Assembly: GCA_037442205.1 (NCBI GenBank)
Contig: JBBIQS010000017.1
Span: forward strand, 1-64,000
Length of the DNA: 64,000 nucleotides
Direction of reading: 5' to 3'
Origin: JBBIQS01 sp037442205
GTDB lineage: Bacteria > Myxococcota > Myxococcia > Myxococcales > UBA5297
This document shows, piece after piece, positions 8,742 through 19,634 of this stretch (its first letter is position 1; each line of letters begins with the position of its first letter). The position numbers were made by a program, and so were the translations under genes. Below the pieces are notes generated by a model. The model ran no database searches and had not been told where the DNA came from. It saw nothing but the letters and a program-made list of their open reading frames with translations.

Positions 8742-10885
8742 ATGTTCGCCCAAGCGCTGCTGCTCGCCGCGCTCGCCGCCTCCCAGCCCGCCGCTCGCCC
8801 GGTGCTGACCGTCCTCTATTTCGACAACCACACCGGCCCCGAGTACCAAACGCTGCGCAAGGGCCTGGCGGACATGATCATCGCCGACCTGGTGGCCTGG
8901 GACGGGGTCACGGTGGTGGAGCGCGAGAAGCTCGAGTCGGTGATGGAGGAGCTCAGGCTCCAGAGCTCCAGGAGCTTCGACCCGGTGACCGCGGCGAAGA
9001 TCGGCAAGCTGGTGGGAGCGCAGTTCCTGCTCACCGGCTCGGTGGCGATCTCCGAGGGCGAGATGCGGCTCGACGCTCGCCTGATCAAGGTGGAAAGCGG
9101 GGTCGCCGTCGCCTCGGCCACCGCCCGCGGACCCAAGGACAAGGTCTTCGACCTCGAGCAGGAGCTGGTGGAAAAGATCACCGCCGGCATCGACCTCAAG
9201 GTGAAGAACCTCGCTGCCCGGCGCCGGGTCAAGGTGCCGAGTTTGGAGGCGCTGCTCGACTACTCCAAGGCCATCGAGCTGTCGGACCAGGGCAAGGAGG
9301 AGGAGGCGAGGGCGGCCCTGCAGCAGGTGGTCTCCAAGTCCCCGACCTTCCTGCTCGCCCGCGAGCGCAAGGATCAGATCCTCAAGGCACTGGAGGAGAG
9401 CCGCAAGCGGCGCTCGGAGATGGTCACCGAAGCGGTCACCGAATTGGGCCGTCGCGCGGAGGCGGTGCTGGCGGTGCCCATGCCGCCCTTCGAAGAGCGC
9501 GACGAGGATTCGATGGGGCAGGTGCTCCGCATGCGCCTGGTGCGGGCGGGCTACCTGGCCCGCGTGATGAGGTCTCACCTGAGCCGCCACGACGATCGGC
9601 TGAAAGTGCCGCTCAAGGGCGAGGAGAAGGCGGTCGGCGCGCTGGTGGAGGCCTATGCCCAGAACCTGCAGTCCCTCTCCGAGGAGACCGAGCTATTCGC
9701 CAGGCGCTTCCCAGGGCGCTCGCCGAAGGGCGATCCGCAGCTGGATGAGCTGGCCCGGAGCGCGAGCTTCGGGGATCTGCATGGCCTGGGCAGCCCCGTC
9801 TTCGCGATCGAGACCTGGGTGCGGTTCGCCATGCTCGGGACGGTGAAGGACGGCGACTCGACCTACGCGGTCGCCCCGGCGCCGGTGGAGCAGGACTCCG
9901 TGCTTGGCGAGAGCGCCATGGCCGATCTGGACCGCCTGGCGGACGCGGCGGAGAAGAAGGCCAAGGCGGCGGATGGCCCCGCGCGTACCCTCGCCGAGCA
10001 GGAGGCCATCGGGCTGCTGGACGCCAAGGCCGACGTGCTGGAACAGCTGCGCCAGGACGACGAAGCCGCGGCTGCGCTACAGCGCATCCTGGACCTCTTT
10101 CCGAACTCGGCGCGGGCTGCGGCCATCGAGCGGCGCATCCGCCGCATCGCCGGCGCCGAGCACGACCACCAGCGCTCCTTGCGCGAGAGCTGGGCCAAGG
10201 CGCTCGCGGAAGGCTGCAAGGACGACATGGACATCCGCAAGGGCCTCTCCGCGGCCCTCGACTTCCGCCTCGGGCGCGAGGGGCTGGCAGGGCTCTCCGC
10301 CCTGGCCGCCGAGCTCGAGAAGGCCTGCCAGATCACCCCGCGCAATCGCAGCGCCTTCGCTGGCGTCTACCGCGACCTGGCGATGGCCGCAGCAAAGCTC
10401 GACGACTGCGAGTCCTCGCAGCGCTGGTGGGCGCGCTACCTCGCCGCGGGCGGCTCGGTCGGCGATCTGCGCGGCTACCACAAGAACTACGCCCCCTGGT
10501 GCTCGCTCGGCGACGTCGAGAAGACCGCGGTCTGGATGTACTCCAAGCTCGATCGCGATTGGAGCCTCGAGCTGTCGAGCGACCTCGGCTCCTCGCTCTC
10601 CGACGGCGGTGAGGCGCTCACCGTGAGCGGCCGCAAGTCGGGGCAGGACGAGAGCTTGAGCCTCGCCTTCAAGCGCTCGGGTGCGGGCTCGTTCATGTGC
10701 AAGCGAGCGACGTGGAGGCGCTACGACGGCTCGACGCTCGAAGGGGACTGCTTCGGATCTCTGTCCGCGGACTCAGGGAGGGATGGGTTCGACCAAGGAA
10801 ACTACCGCGCCACCTTCAAGCGCGAGGGCGAGCCGCTTCGCAGGCAGCTCGAGCTGAGCGAGGGGACCTTCCGGGTGCCGAGGCG

Positions 10886-10889
<4 letters not shown>
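8742..10889 (+). CDS. Large CsgG/FlgO-like exported protein, translationally coupled to a Ser/Thr kinase
   Basis: A 715-residue protein. ATG at 8742 gives a leader (MFAQALLLAALAAS) followed by a CsgG-like domain (about 25-155): VLTVLYFDN, LRKGLADMIIADL, VVEREKLESVMEEL, TAAKIGKLVGAQFLLTGS. A charged helical/TPR-like region follows (about 165-215, then further helical repeats around 440-480), then a unique C-terminal domain with several Cys. CsgG-fold proteins assemble at the outer membrane or act as periplasmic sensors/scaffolds. The first 200 residues are paralogous to the gene at 12673-13332. Its TGA overlaps the ATG of the kinase gene in an ATGA, so both are made from one mRNA, which suggests a functional pair. 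Confidence 0.8.
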
Positions 10890-12670
<1,781 letters not shown>

Positions 12671-12672
12671 CC

Positions 12673-13332
12673 CTAACGCACCAGGTTGGCCAGGTCGGTG
12701 GCGGCCAGGGCGAACCCAGGCTGCTCCTTCACCACCGCTTCGAGCTCCCGGCGGGCCGTCGCCGTGTCCTTGCGGTCGATGGCGTCGAGCGCCTTCGAAT
12801 ACCGGACCGCGGCCTTGGCGGGCAGTTTTCGGTCGGGCTGGGAATCGTGGGCGGGCTTCGGCGGCGGCGGGAGCCTGGCCAGCGAGGCGCAGAGGTCGGC
12901 GGCGAGCTTCTGCTCCAGCTCGTAGAAGTCCTCGGGCTTGCCGCGGGCCCTGGCGGTCCCGACGGCTGCGGCAGTCTCGGTCTGCACCGCCCGGGCGTTG
13001 ACCACCAGCTGCCCGCCCAACTCGAAGTAGCCGCCCATCACCAGGTACCGCGCCCCCAGCAGCTTGCCGACCTTGGCCGCGGTGGCGGCGTCGACCTTGC
13101 CCGACTGGCCGAGCTTGAGCTCCTCGACGACCTCCTGAAGCCGGGCGCGCTCGACCACCTTGAGCTCGCAGCCTCCCAAGTCGGTGATCAGCATCTGGGC
13201 CAGCCCCTTGCGCAGCACGCGCAGGTCCTCGGCCTGGCCGTCGTAGTCGAAGTAGAGGACCGCGACGGTCGGCGGCTCGGCGAGCGCGAGGGCGGGCAGG
13301 GCCAGGCACAGCAGCAGGGCAAGGCGCGGCAT
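12673..13332 (-). CDS. Short CsgG-like exported protein, paralogue of the 8742 gene product
   Basis: A 219-residue protein. ATG at 13332 precedes a signal peptide ending ALALA; starts at 13344 or 13353 are possible. Its CsgG-like domain (VAVLYFDYDG, LRKGLAQMLITDL, VVERARLQEVVEELKL, TAAKVGKLLGARYLVMGG) and the following YSKALDAIDRKDTATAR repeat match, block by block, the first 200 residues of the 715-residue protein at 8742-10889. It therefore looks like a stand-alone version of that module. It is convergent with the kinase gene, with 2 bp between stops. Role unknown; outer-membrane or periplasmic scaffold by family. Confidence 0.8.
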   Translation of the reverse strand: MPRLALLLCLALPALALAEPPTVAVLYFDYDGQAEDLRVLRKGLAQMLITDLGGCELKVVERARLQEVVEELKLGQSGKVDAATAAKVGKLLGARYLVMGGYFELGGQLVVNARAVQTETAAAVGTARARGKPEDFYELEQKLAADLCASLARLPPPPKPAHDSQPDRKLPAKAAVRYSKALDAIDRKDTATARRELEAVVKEQPGFALAATDLANLVR

Positions 13333-13403
13333 GGACTGGAGCATACCTCTCAAGCGCCTCGTGGCAGGCGATGGCCGATTTGGGCTAATGTCCGCGGCCC
13401 AAC

Positions 13404-14393
13404 ATGATCGAGCGGACCATCAGCGAGGACGGGGCCGGCCAGCGGCTCGACAAGTACGTGCGCAAGCTGCTGCGCGACGTGCCCCTCTCCCACGTCTACA
13501 AGATGTTCCGGACCAAGAAGGTCCGGGTGAACGGTTCCCGCGGCAAGCCCGAGCAGCTGCTGCAGGCCGGCGACGTGGTGGTGATCCGCGGCGACGAGGA
13601 GCAGCTGCTCACTGCGCGCCCGGAATCCGAAGGCGCGCCGCGGCCGTCGCGCCAGCCGCTCAAGGTGCTGTTCGAGGACGAGGCGATGCTGGCCATCGAC
13701 AAGCCGTCGGGGATGGCGGTCCATCCCGGCAGCGGCATCGAGTCCGGGACGGTGGTCGACGAGGTGCGCGCCTACCTGGGGCCGCGGGCGGTGCGCAACG
13801 AGTTCGCCGCCTCGCCCGCCCATCGCATCGACCGCGACACCTCCGGCGTGCTGCTGGTGGCCAAGACCCGCCGGGCGATGGTCCGCTTCACCGAGATCTT
13901 CACCGAGGGCAGCGCCCACAAGAGCTACCTCGCCCTGGTGAAGGGCAAGATCGAGAAGGATCGCGGCACGATCGACCTGCCGCTCTCCGAGCACGAGCAG
14001 ACGCTCAAGAGCAAGCAGCAGCGCGGCATCAACATGCAGGAGGCGGTGACGCACTACCGCGTGCTGGGCCGCGGCGCGCTGGTGACGCTGGTCGAGTGCA
14101 CCATCGAGACCGGGCGAACCCACCAGATCCGCCGGCACATGGCGGCCATCGGCCACCCGGTGGCCGGCGACCGCAAGCACGGCGATTTCCCCTTCAACCG
14201 CGAGCTCAAGGCCAAGCTGGGCCTCAAGCGGATGTTCCTGCACGCCCAGCGGATCACCTTCCACCACCCGATCAAAGGCGAGCGGGTGACGCTGGAGGCG
14301 CCGCTGACGCCTGAGCTGACCGAGGTCCTGCGGCGGGCCGGGATCGACGCCCCCAGCTCGAACGACCGGCCAACCCGGTCATCCCGAGCGTAG
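13404..14393 (+). CDS. RluA-family 23S rRNA pseudouridine synthase
   Basis: A 329-residue enzyme converting specific uridines of rRNA to pseudouridine. It has an N-terminal S4 RNA-binding domain (about 13-75) and a catalytic domain with HRIDRDTSG (catalytic Asp143), KTRRA, and the C-terminal ETGRTHQIRRHM...GHPVAGD signature. Architecture (S4 plus RluA catalytic) and length match RluC/RluD; the S4 region KMFRTKKVRVNG is closer to RluC, but which uridines are modified cannot be told from sequence. A -10-like TAATGT lies at 13386-13391, and no clear ribosome site precedes the ATG. Confidence 0.93.
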   Translation: MIERTISEDGAGQRLDKYVRKLLRDVPLSHVYKMFRTKKVRVNGSRGKPEQLLQAGDVVVIRGDEEQLLTARPESEGAPRPSRQPLKVLFEDEAMLAIDKPSGMAVHPGSGIESGTVVDEVRAYLGPRAVRNEFAASPAHRIDRDTSGVLLVAKTRRAMVRFTEIFTEGSAHKSYLALVKGKIEKDRGTIDLPLSEHEQTLKSKQQRGINMQEAVTHYRVLGRGALVTLVECTIETGRTHQIRRHMAAIGHPVAGDRKHGDFPFNRELKAKLGLKRMFLHAQRITFHHPIKGERVTLEAPLTPELTEVLRRAGIDAPSSNDRPTRSSRA

Positions 14394-14416
14394 CAAAGCG
14401 GAGCCGAGGGGCTGTT

Positions 14417-15121
14417 CTACCCGGCGCGAGTCTTGAGCGCGGGCGACCGCGAGGCCCCGGAGCTCCGGGCCCCGCGGGAGATCGCGAAGCCGAGCATCGC
14501 CACCGCCAGCAGGGTCCATAGGCCGGCCCAGAACGCCGAGGGAACGTGGGTCGCTCGCGCGAGCAGGCCGGCGTCGCTGTGGGCGCGGCGCGCGCCGCTC
14601 CACAGGTCGTCCTTGAGATCGAAGAGCGCGTAGAGGCCGCAGAACACGGCCACGAAAAAGGCCAGCAACTGGCCGGCGGTTTCGGGCAGCCACCTGGCGG
14701 CGGCGAAGAACGCGATCGCCAGGCCGGCGCAGACCGCGAGGGTGAACGGCGTCCGAGCCCATAGCCCGCCGACTGCCGTCGCCATGGCCGCCAGTCCGAA
14801 GAGCACCGCTTTGCCCGAGTTGAGACGCAGTGTCAGGTAGAGCATCGCCGCGCCGCCCAGGGCGCTGCCCAGGTACCCGGCGGAGCTGGTGACGATCTCG
14901 TTGAGCTTCCCGGGCGCCACCGCGAACCGGCACAGCCCGCCCTGGAACTGATCGATCGAGATCGAGACCACCTGTCCGCCGACGGCCTTGGCCGCCAGCG
15001 CGTGGCCCGACTCGTGGATCAGCACCACCAACAGCTTCAGCGGAAAGAGCGCGGCGCTGTCCCAGAAGAAGAGGCCGAGCGCCACGGCGGCGGCGATGGC
15101 CAAGAGCTTGCCGAAGTCCAA
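14417..15121 (-). CDS. M50B-like membrane metalloprotease-family protein
   Basis: A 234-residue integral membrane protein with about six hydrophobic segments. An HESGH motif (residues 36-40) at the end of the second segment matches the zinc-binding HExxH of the peptidase M50B-like family. The TTG start is preceded by AAGGGG with 6-base spacing. I do not see the NPDG-type second motif that supplies the third zinc ligand in site-2 proteases, so activity is uncertain. It lies 25 bp downstream of the double-CNBD gene on the same strand, probably in one transcript. Confidence 0.75.
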   Translation of the reverse strand: MDFGKLLAIAAAVALGLFFWDSAALFPLKLLVVLIHESGHALAAKAVGGQVVSISIDQFQGGLCRFAVAPGKLNEIVTSSAGYLGSALGGAAMLYLTLRLNSGKAVLFGLAAMATAVGGLWARTPFTLAVCAGLAIAFFAAARWLPETAGQLLAFFVAVFCGLYALFDLKDDLWSGARRAHSDAGLLARATHVPSAFWAGLWTLLAVAMLGFAISRGARSSGASRSPALKTRAG

Positions 15122-15146
15122 CGGGCGCCCCTTCGCGAAGCGGCTC

Positions 15147-16604
15147 TCAGGACATCCCCGGGATGCCCAGGTGCCCGACGAACACGTCCTTGTCGGCGAG
15201 CATTCCCTCGGCGGCCAGCCGCTGGGGCAGGGTGCGCAGCACCGGGTAGTCCTTGATGAACTCGTTGAACGCGCGCTGCGGCAGGTAGGTGAGCATCGTC
15301 GCCTCGGACGAGGCGATGGTGCAGCGGCAGGGCGAGCCGGAGAGCGCCGACACCACTCCGAAGAAGTGGCCGCGGGTCAGGGTCGCCAGCTTCTGCTCGT
15401 GGGCGCCGCCCACCCGCCTCTCGACGTGCACCGTCCCCGACATCACCAGGAACAGCCCGTTGAAGACCTCGCCCGGCGAGACCACCTTCTCGCCCTTGGC
15501 CAGGGCGCGATCGCGGAACTGGCCGATCAGCAGCCCGCGGGCCACCGCGCTCAGGTCCTCGAAGATCGGCGAGGCGGCGAGGAAGTTCTCCAGCAGCCGC
15601 TCCTTGTAGAAGGCGGAGAGCGTCTTGCGAGCCTCGGGGTGGCGGCGGACCACCTCGTTGAGGGCGCTGGCCGGAATCTCCAGCACCGCGGCGTGCCCGA
15701 TCGCCCGCACGCTGGCCGCCCGGTGCTGGCCGGCGAAGAGCCCGAACAGCCCGAAGACCTCGCCCTCCTCGAAGTGGCGCAGCGCCAGCTCGCGGTTGGC
15801 CCGGCTGCGGCGCACCATCTCCAGCGAGCCCTCGGCCACCAGGAAGAAGCTGTCCGCCTGCTCGCCCTCGTGGAAGACGTACTGGCGGTCGGCGAAGGTG
15901 CGCAGCATCACCGCCCGCGCCAGCGAGACGAACGAGGCCCGGTCCAGGGCGGCGAACAGCGGCACCCGCTGCAGGCTGTAGATCACCTTCTCCGGATCGG
16001 CCGCCCGCGACTCCTCGATCACCTCAATCTCGTCGTCGACCACCTCTTCGGCCTCGGCGGTATCGACCGGATTGCCGTCCTCGTCGAACAGCTCGATCTC
16101 GCCGCGGGCGTGCAGCTCGTGGAGCACGTCGGGCGGGACCAGCGCTGGCAGTGGGCGGGCCGGGCCGTCGGCCTGCTCGGCCCCCAGCGCCTCGGCCTCG
16201 TGGACCCGCAACAGCTCCTGGGCGTCGAGCACCGACTCTTCCAGCTTGGGGGAGAGCGGCACCGCCACCGCGTCCAGCGGGATGGCCACCCGGCTGCCGA
16301 AGTCCCGCGCGCTGCGCGAGAAGCGGTCGGCCAGCGAGGCAAAGGCCTGACGCTCCTGGGGAATCACCTCCGACATCTCCTTGGCCACCGCCAGCGCCTT
16401 GACCGCCTCCCCCAGGGCCGACAGCGCGTCCACCGTCGAGCGGTACCAGGCCGCGGCCTGGGCGCTGTCCCCCAGCACCCGATAGGCCCGCGCCACCTGC
16501 AGCCGCTCGTGGGCGCTCTCGCTCTTGCTTCCGGTCGCGCGCTCGAGGACACGGCGGGCGTCGGTCTGGGCCTTCTGCAGTGCTCGGTCGTGGGCTCGCG
16601 ACAT
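15147..16604 (-). CDS. Protein with two cyclic-nucleotide-binding (CNBD) domains
   Basis: A 485-residue cytoplasmic protein (no leader). The N-terminal part (1-100) is helical and TPR-like (VARAYRVLGDSAQAAAWYRS). An acidic linker precedes two CNBD beta-barrels: about 205-320 (QYVFHEGEQADSFFLVAEG, GEVFGLFGLF, AASVRA) and about 325-450 (EKVVSPGEVFNGLFLVMSG, GHFFGVVSALSG, CRCTIASSE). There is no DNA-binding helix-turn-helix, so it is not a CRP-type regulator. It may bind cAMP/cGMP or act as a scaffold. ATG with AGGAG upstream. A second double-CNBD protein is encoded at 38022-40253. Confidence 0.85.
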   Translation of the reverse strand: MSRAHDRALQKAQTDARRVLERATGSKSESAHERLQVARAYRVLGDSAQAAAWYRSTVDALSALGEAVKALAVAKEMSEVIPQERQAFASLADRFSRSARDFGSRVAIPLDAVAVPLSPKLEESVLDAQELLRVHEAEALGAEQADGPARPLPALVPPDVLHELHARGEIELFDEDGNPVDTAEAEEVVDDEIEVIEESRAADPEKVIYSLQRVPLFAALDRASFVSLARAVMLRTFADRQYVFHEGEQADSFFLVAEGSLEMVRRSRANRELALRHFEEGEVFGLFGLFAGQHRAASVRAIGHAAVLEIPASALNEVVRRHPEARKTLSAFYKERLLENFLAASPIFEDLSAVARGLLIGQFRDRALAKGEKVVSPGEVFNGLFLVMSGTVHVERRVGGAHEQKLATLTRGHFFGVVSALSGSPCRCTIASSEATMLTYLPQRAFNEFIKDYPVLRTLPQRLAAEGMLADKDVFVGHLGIPGMS

Positions 16605-16756
16605 GGCGCGCGAAGCTCCTGCAACCCCAGGCGTTTGTCAATCGACGCTCGGCCCACCGCCGCAGGCCCCCCGACAGCTGCCTTGCTCGCCCGATTGCCG
16701 GGCGTGTGACAGGTGCCCAGGTTCCAGCAATCGGGCACTGGCGGAGGTCCTGGACA

Positions 16757-17380
16757 ATGGCGGCCTGGGCGAGGGCGGCGGCGATGGCGATGGCGTTGGC
16801 GGGCTGTGCCGCCAGCAAGCAGCAGACTCGGCCGCCGGGGCCCGAGCCCGAGGACCTCAACACCGCCGAGCCTCCCGCGGCGACCGCCCCGGCCCCGGCC
16901 CCGGCGGGGCCCGTGGCATCGGCAGCTCCGCCGACAGCGGGGCAGACCTACGTCGACAAGACCCATCACTTCAAGATCGACCGCCCCGGCCCGTGCTGGA
17001 GCTTCAAGACCGGCGAGGAGCTGGCCAGCGAGTCGATCGAGGTGCCGGTGGTGGTGGCCTGCGCCGACTCCGGGGCCCAGGTGGTGGTCCAGGTGGCGCC
17101 GGCGGTGGCCACCCCCGGCCAGTTCGCCCAGCGGCTGACCAGCGGGCTGCGCACGCGCACCGGCTTCGAGACCACCGACGCGGTGCCGATCGCCTTGGCC
17201 GAGGGCGCGGTGGGCTTCGACTTCGCGGTGCAGGATCAGGTCAAGGGCAAGGTGGCCATCCTCGACGGCGGCCAGGACCGGGTCTTCGTGCTGCTGGCCA
17301 CCTGGCCGCTCAACGCCCCGAGCGCGGTGGAGAAGGAGATCGACCAGATCATGGCCAGCCTCAAGACCGAGGCCGAGTGA
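16757..17380 (+). CDS. Hypothetical lipoprotein
   Basis: A 207-residue lipoprotein. ATG at 16757 follows a strong GGAGGT ribosome site, and the leader ends in LAGC (Cys17). A Pro/Ala-rich linker (about 20-60) leads to a compact domain (about 65-205: YVDKTHHFKIDRPGPCWSF..., VGFDFAVQDQVKGKVAILDG, VFVLLATWP) with internal Cys residues. The fold resembles small 'PsbP-like' or lipoprotein stress domains, but I cannot assign a function. It is convergent with the sigma-54 regulator gene. Confidence 0.7.
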   Translation: MAAWARAAAMAMALAGCAASKQQTRPPGPEPEDLNTAEPPAATAPAPAPAGPVASAAPPTAGQTYVDKTHHFKIDRPGPCWSFKTGEELASESIEVPVVVACADSGAQVVVQVAPAVATPGQFAQRLTSGLRTRTGFETTDAVPIALAEGAVGFDFAVQDQVKGKVAILDGGQDRVFVLLATWPLNAPSAVEKEIDQIMASLKTEAE

Positions 17381-17399
17381 GCCGCGCCGCGCCCTGGCC

Positions 17400-19079
17400 T
17401 CAGGGCTCCTCCGAATCCTCGCCCGGCTCGGCCCCGGTGTTCACTCCCTGCTTCTGCAGCCGCCGGTAGACCGCGCCCCGCGAGACCGACAGCGCCTTGG
17501 CGGCGAGGGTGGCCTTGGAGCCGACCCGGCGGTAGGTCTTGAGAATCGCCTCGTCGCCGATCTCGTCCAGCGACTTGTTGAGGATCGAGACCCGGTTGAG
17601 ATCTCCGTCGGCCGGCGAGGGGTAGCTGGGGGCCGGCTCGCTGGCCACGAAGCCGGCGTCGAGGTCGCGGTCGAAGTGGATGTCGCGCTCCTCGATCCGC
17701 TCGCCCTGGCGCAGCATCAGGCTGCGGTGCAGGGTGTTCTTCAGCTCGCGCACGTTTCCCGGCCAGTCGTGGTCCAGCAGCCGCTGCTCGGCCTCCTTGC
17801 TCAGGCTGACCGGCGCTCCCGGCGGGCTGAACATGTGCAGGAAGTGGCTGATCAACGGGCGCAGGTCGCCGCGGCGGGCCCGCAGCGGCGGCAGCTGCAG
17901 CGGGATCACCGTCAGCCGCCAGTAGAGGTCCTCGCGGAAGCGCCCCTCGCGGATCTCCTGGCGCAGGTCGCGGTTGGTGGCCGCCACCACCCGCACATCG
18001 ACGTGGATCGGCCGGCTCGAGCCCACCCGCTTGATCTCGCCCGACTCCACCGCCCGCAACAGCTTGGCCTGCATTTCCAGCGGCAGCTCGCCCACCTCGT
18101 CCAGGAAGAGGGTGCCGCCGTCGGCCTCCTCGAAGGCTCCCTTGCGCTGGCGCTCGGCGCCGGTGAAGGCCCCCTTCTCGTGCCCGAACAGCTCCGACTC
18201 CACCAGCTGCGGGCTGAAGGCGCCGCAGTTGACCGGCAGGAAGGTCTTGGCCGAGCGCGGGCTGCGGTTGTGGATGGCCCGGGCTACCAGCTCCTTGCCG
18301 GTCCCCGATTCGCCGAACACCGCCACCGCAGCCGTCGACGGGGCGATGCGCTCCACCGTCTCGAACACCCGCCGGAACACCGGGTCGTTGCCGATCAGCC
18401 CCTCGAAGGCCACCGGCTCCTGGTCCCGGTGCCGGATCAGCACCAGCTCCGACTCGCCAATCTGCAGCGGCCGATCGAGCGGCAGCTCCGCCTCCCACAC
18501 CCGCACCCCGCCGAGGAAGAGCCCGTTCTTCGAGCCCAGGTCGCGGGCCACCACCCAGCCGCCGCGGCGCTCCAGCTTGAGGTGGGCCGAGGAGACGAAG
18601 GGGTCCTCCAGCCGCACGTCGCATTGCTCGCCGGTGCCCACGGTCATCTCCCGCTGGAAGGGCACCGAGCGCTCGCCGAGCGCGGAGCGGATCAGCAGCC
18701 GGTCGGGGAGGGCGGAGGGGGAGGCCGAGGAGGTGGGGCGGACCGCGGTGTCGCCGCCGACCAGCTGGGTGGCGCCCTCGCCGGCGGCGGCCCGCTCGCC
18801 CAGGTTGAACACCGCCCGCCACTGTCCCAGGCCGATGTCGATCCCGTCGGTGAGGTTGAGCTGCTCCACCCTGGCGCCGGTGCACTCGGTGCCCCGGCCC
18901 GACAGGTCGCGCAGCCGCCAGATCTCCCCGTCGCGCTCCAGGGCGAACTGCTGGCGGGAGACGCTGGCGTCGGGGACCAGGATGTCCACGCTGCTGCCCC
19001 GGCCGACCGACACCCGCCGGCCGTCGAGCAGCACCCGCATCATCTCTTCGCTGCGGCGAAAGAAGACCAGCTCGGCCAT
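17400..19079 (-). CDS. Sigma-54-dependent transcription activator with two FHA domains
   Basis: A 559-residue regulator: two FHA domains (about 12-90 with VGRGSS...SVSRQQF, and about 140-215 with SSAHLKLERRGG..DLGSKNG), a sigma-54 AAA+ domain (about 225-460) and a Fis-type helix-turn-helix (about 505-540, ATLAAKALSVSRGAVYRRLQ). Walker A GESGTGKE is near 256, and GAFTGA, which contacts sigma-54, near 303; WPGNVREL is present. FHA domains bind phosphothreonine, so the activator is probably controlled by Ser/Thr phosphorylation instead of an aspartate receiver. Start ATG at 19079, because GGGGAGAGG lies 8 bases upstream; a GTG at 19088 is less likely. The kinase at 10886-12670 is a candidate input. 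Confidence 0.95.
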   Translation of the reverse strand: MAELVFFRRSEEMMRVLLDGRRVSVGRGSSVDILVPDASVSRQQFALERDGEIWRLRDLSGRGTECTGARVEQLNLTDGIDIGLGQWRAVFNLGERAAAGEGATQLVGGDTAVRPTSSASPSALPDRLLIRSALGERSVPFQREMTVGTGEQCDVRLEDPFVSSAHLKLERRGGWVVARDLGSKNGLFLGGVRVWEAELPLDRPLQIGESELVLIRHRDQEPVAFEGLIGNDPVFRRVFETVERIAPSTAAVAVFGESGTGKELVARAIHNRSPRSAKTFLPVNCGAFSPQLVESELFGHEKGAFTGAERQRKGAFEEADGGTLFLDEVGELPLEMQAKLLRAVESGEIKRVGSSRPIHVDVRVVAATNRDLRQEIREGRFREDLYWRLTVIPLQLPPLRARRGDLRPLISHFLHMFSPPGAPVSLSKEAEQRLLDHDWPGNVRELKNTLHRSLMLRQGERIEERDIHFDRDLDAGFVASEPAPSYPSPADGDLNRVSILNKSLDEIGDEAILKTYRRVGSKATLAAKALSVSRGAVYRRLQKQGVNTGAEPGEDSEEP

Positions 19080-19162
19080 GGCGCTCACCTCTCCCCGCCC
19101 GCTCCGCCGAAGGCAGAGCAGGGCGTCCGCGCCAGTTGTACCGCGAGATCGGCCGCGATTGG

Positions 19163-19192
19163 AAAATCCTCCTCGCCCTGGTGGGAGGGCGA
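19163..19192 (-). terminator. Rho-independent terminator after the short PilZ gene
   Basis: A 7-bp perfect stem (19173-19179 with 19186-19192) closes a 6-base loop. On the minus strand it is followed by a short purine stretch and then four T (plus-strand AAAA at 19163-19166). It lies between the PilZ gene and the sigma-54 regulator and would stop PilZ transcription before the regulator. Confidence 0.4.
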
Positions 19193-19205
19193 AGAGTTGG
19201 AACTC

Positions 19206-19517
19206 TCACATTCGCGGCGACACGTAGCGGGCCAGCAGCAGCAGGTCCTCCCAGTCGATGTCGGAGAAGGAGACCGCCACCCCGTGCTTCTCGCGGCGCT
19301 CGACCTTGCAGGTGGTGGCGACCTCGCCGCCCTCCTCGGGCAGCGGGATGCGCACCAGCACCTTGTCCGGCAGCTCCAGCGCCCCGGTGAGGAACAGCCC
19401 GGTCATCGACAGGTCGCGGCCCTGGGCGGTGATGGACCTGGCGCCCAGTTGCACGGTGACGGTGAAATCGGCCTGGACGCGGGGGTGGCGCTGGGTGGGC
19501 GCGGCGGCAGTCTGCAT
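19206..19517 (-). CDS. Single-domain PilZ protein (c-di-GMP receptor candidate)
   Basis: A 103-residue protein that is essentially one PilZ domain. The c-di-GMP-binding elements are visible as R10-H-P-R13 near the N-terminus and D34-L-S36-M-T-G39, matching (D/N)xSxxG. The first motif is one residue shorter than the canonical RxxxR, so binding needs testing. ATG with GAGGAG ribosome site. It sits upstream of the sigma-54 regulator on the same strand but is separated from it by a hairpin. Confidence 0.85.
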   Translation of the reverse strand: MQTAAAPTQRHPRVQADFTVTVQLGARSITAQGRDLSMTGLFLTGALELPDKVLVRIPLPEEGGEVATTCKVERREKHGVAVSFSDIDWEDLLLLARYVSPRM

Positions 19518-19600
19518 GGTCGGCTCCTCGAGAAGTGTTGCCGGCTGTAGAAAACTGTAGCAGGCCAGTCAAGAAACCGGCCGCCCGCCAGGCTGCGTTC

Positions 19601-19628
19601 TTTACTGGGCGGCGAGCCCCGATAGAAT
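19601..19628 (+). promoter_or_regulatory. Sigma-70-type promoter of the purine nucleoside phosphorylase gene, start codon at +1
   Basis: TTTACT (19601-19606) and TAGAAT (19623-19628) are separated by 16 bp. The ATG of the phosphorylase gene begins 6 bases after the -10 box, so transcription would begin at or next to the start codon. No Shine-Dalgarno sequence is present. Confidence 0.5.
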
Positions 19629-19634
19629 CGGGCA

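Noticed and set aside
15147..16604. Crp/Fnr-type transcription regulator or CBASS component
   Set aside because: No helix-turn-helix after the CNBDs, and no CD-NTase or effector genes nearby.
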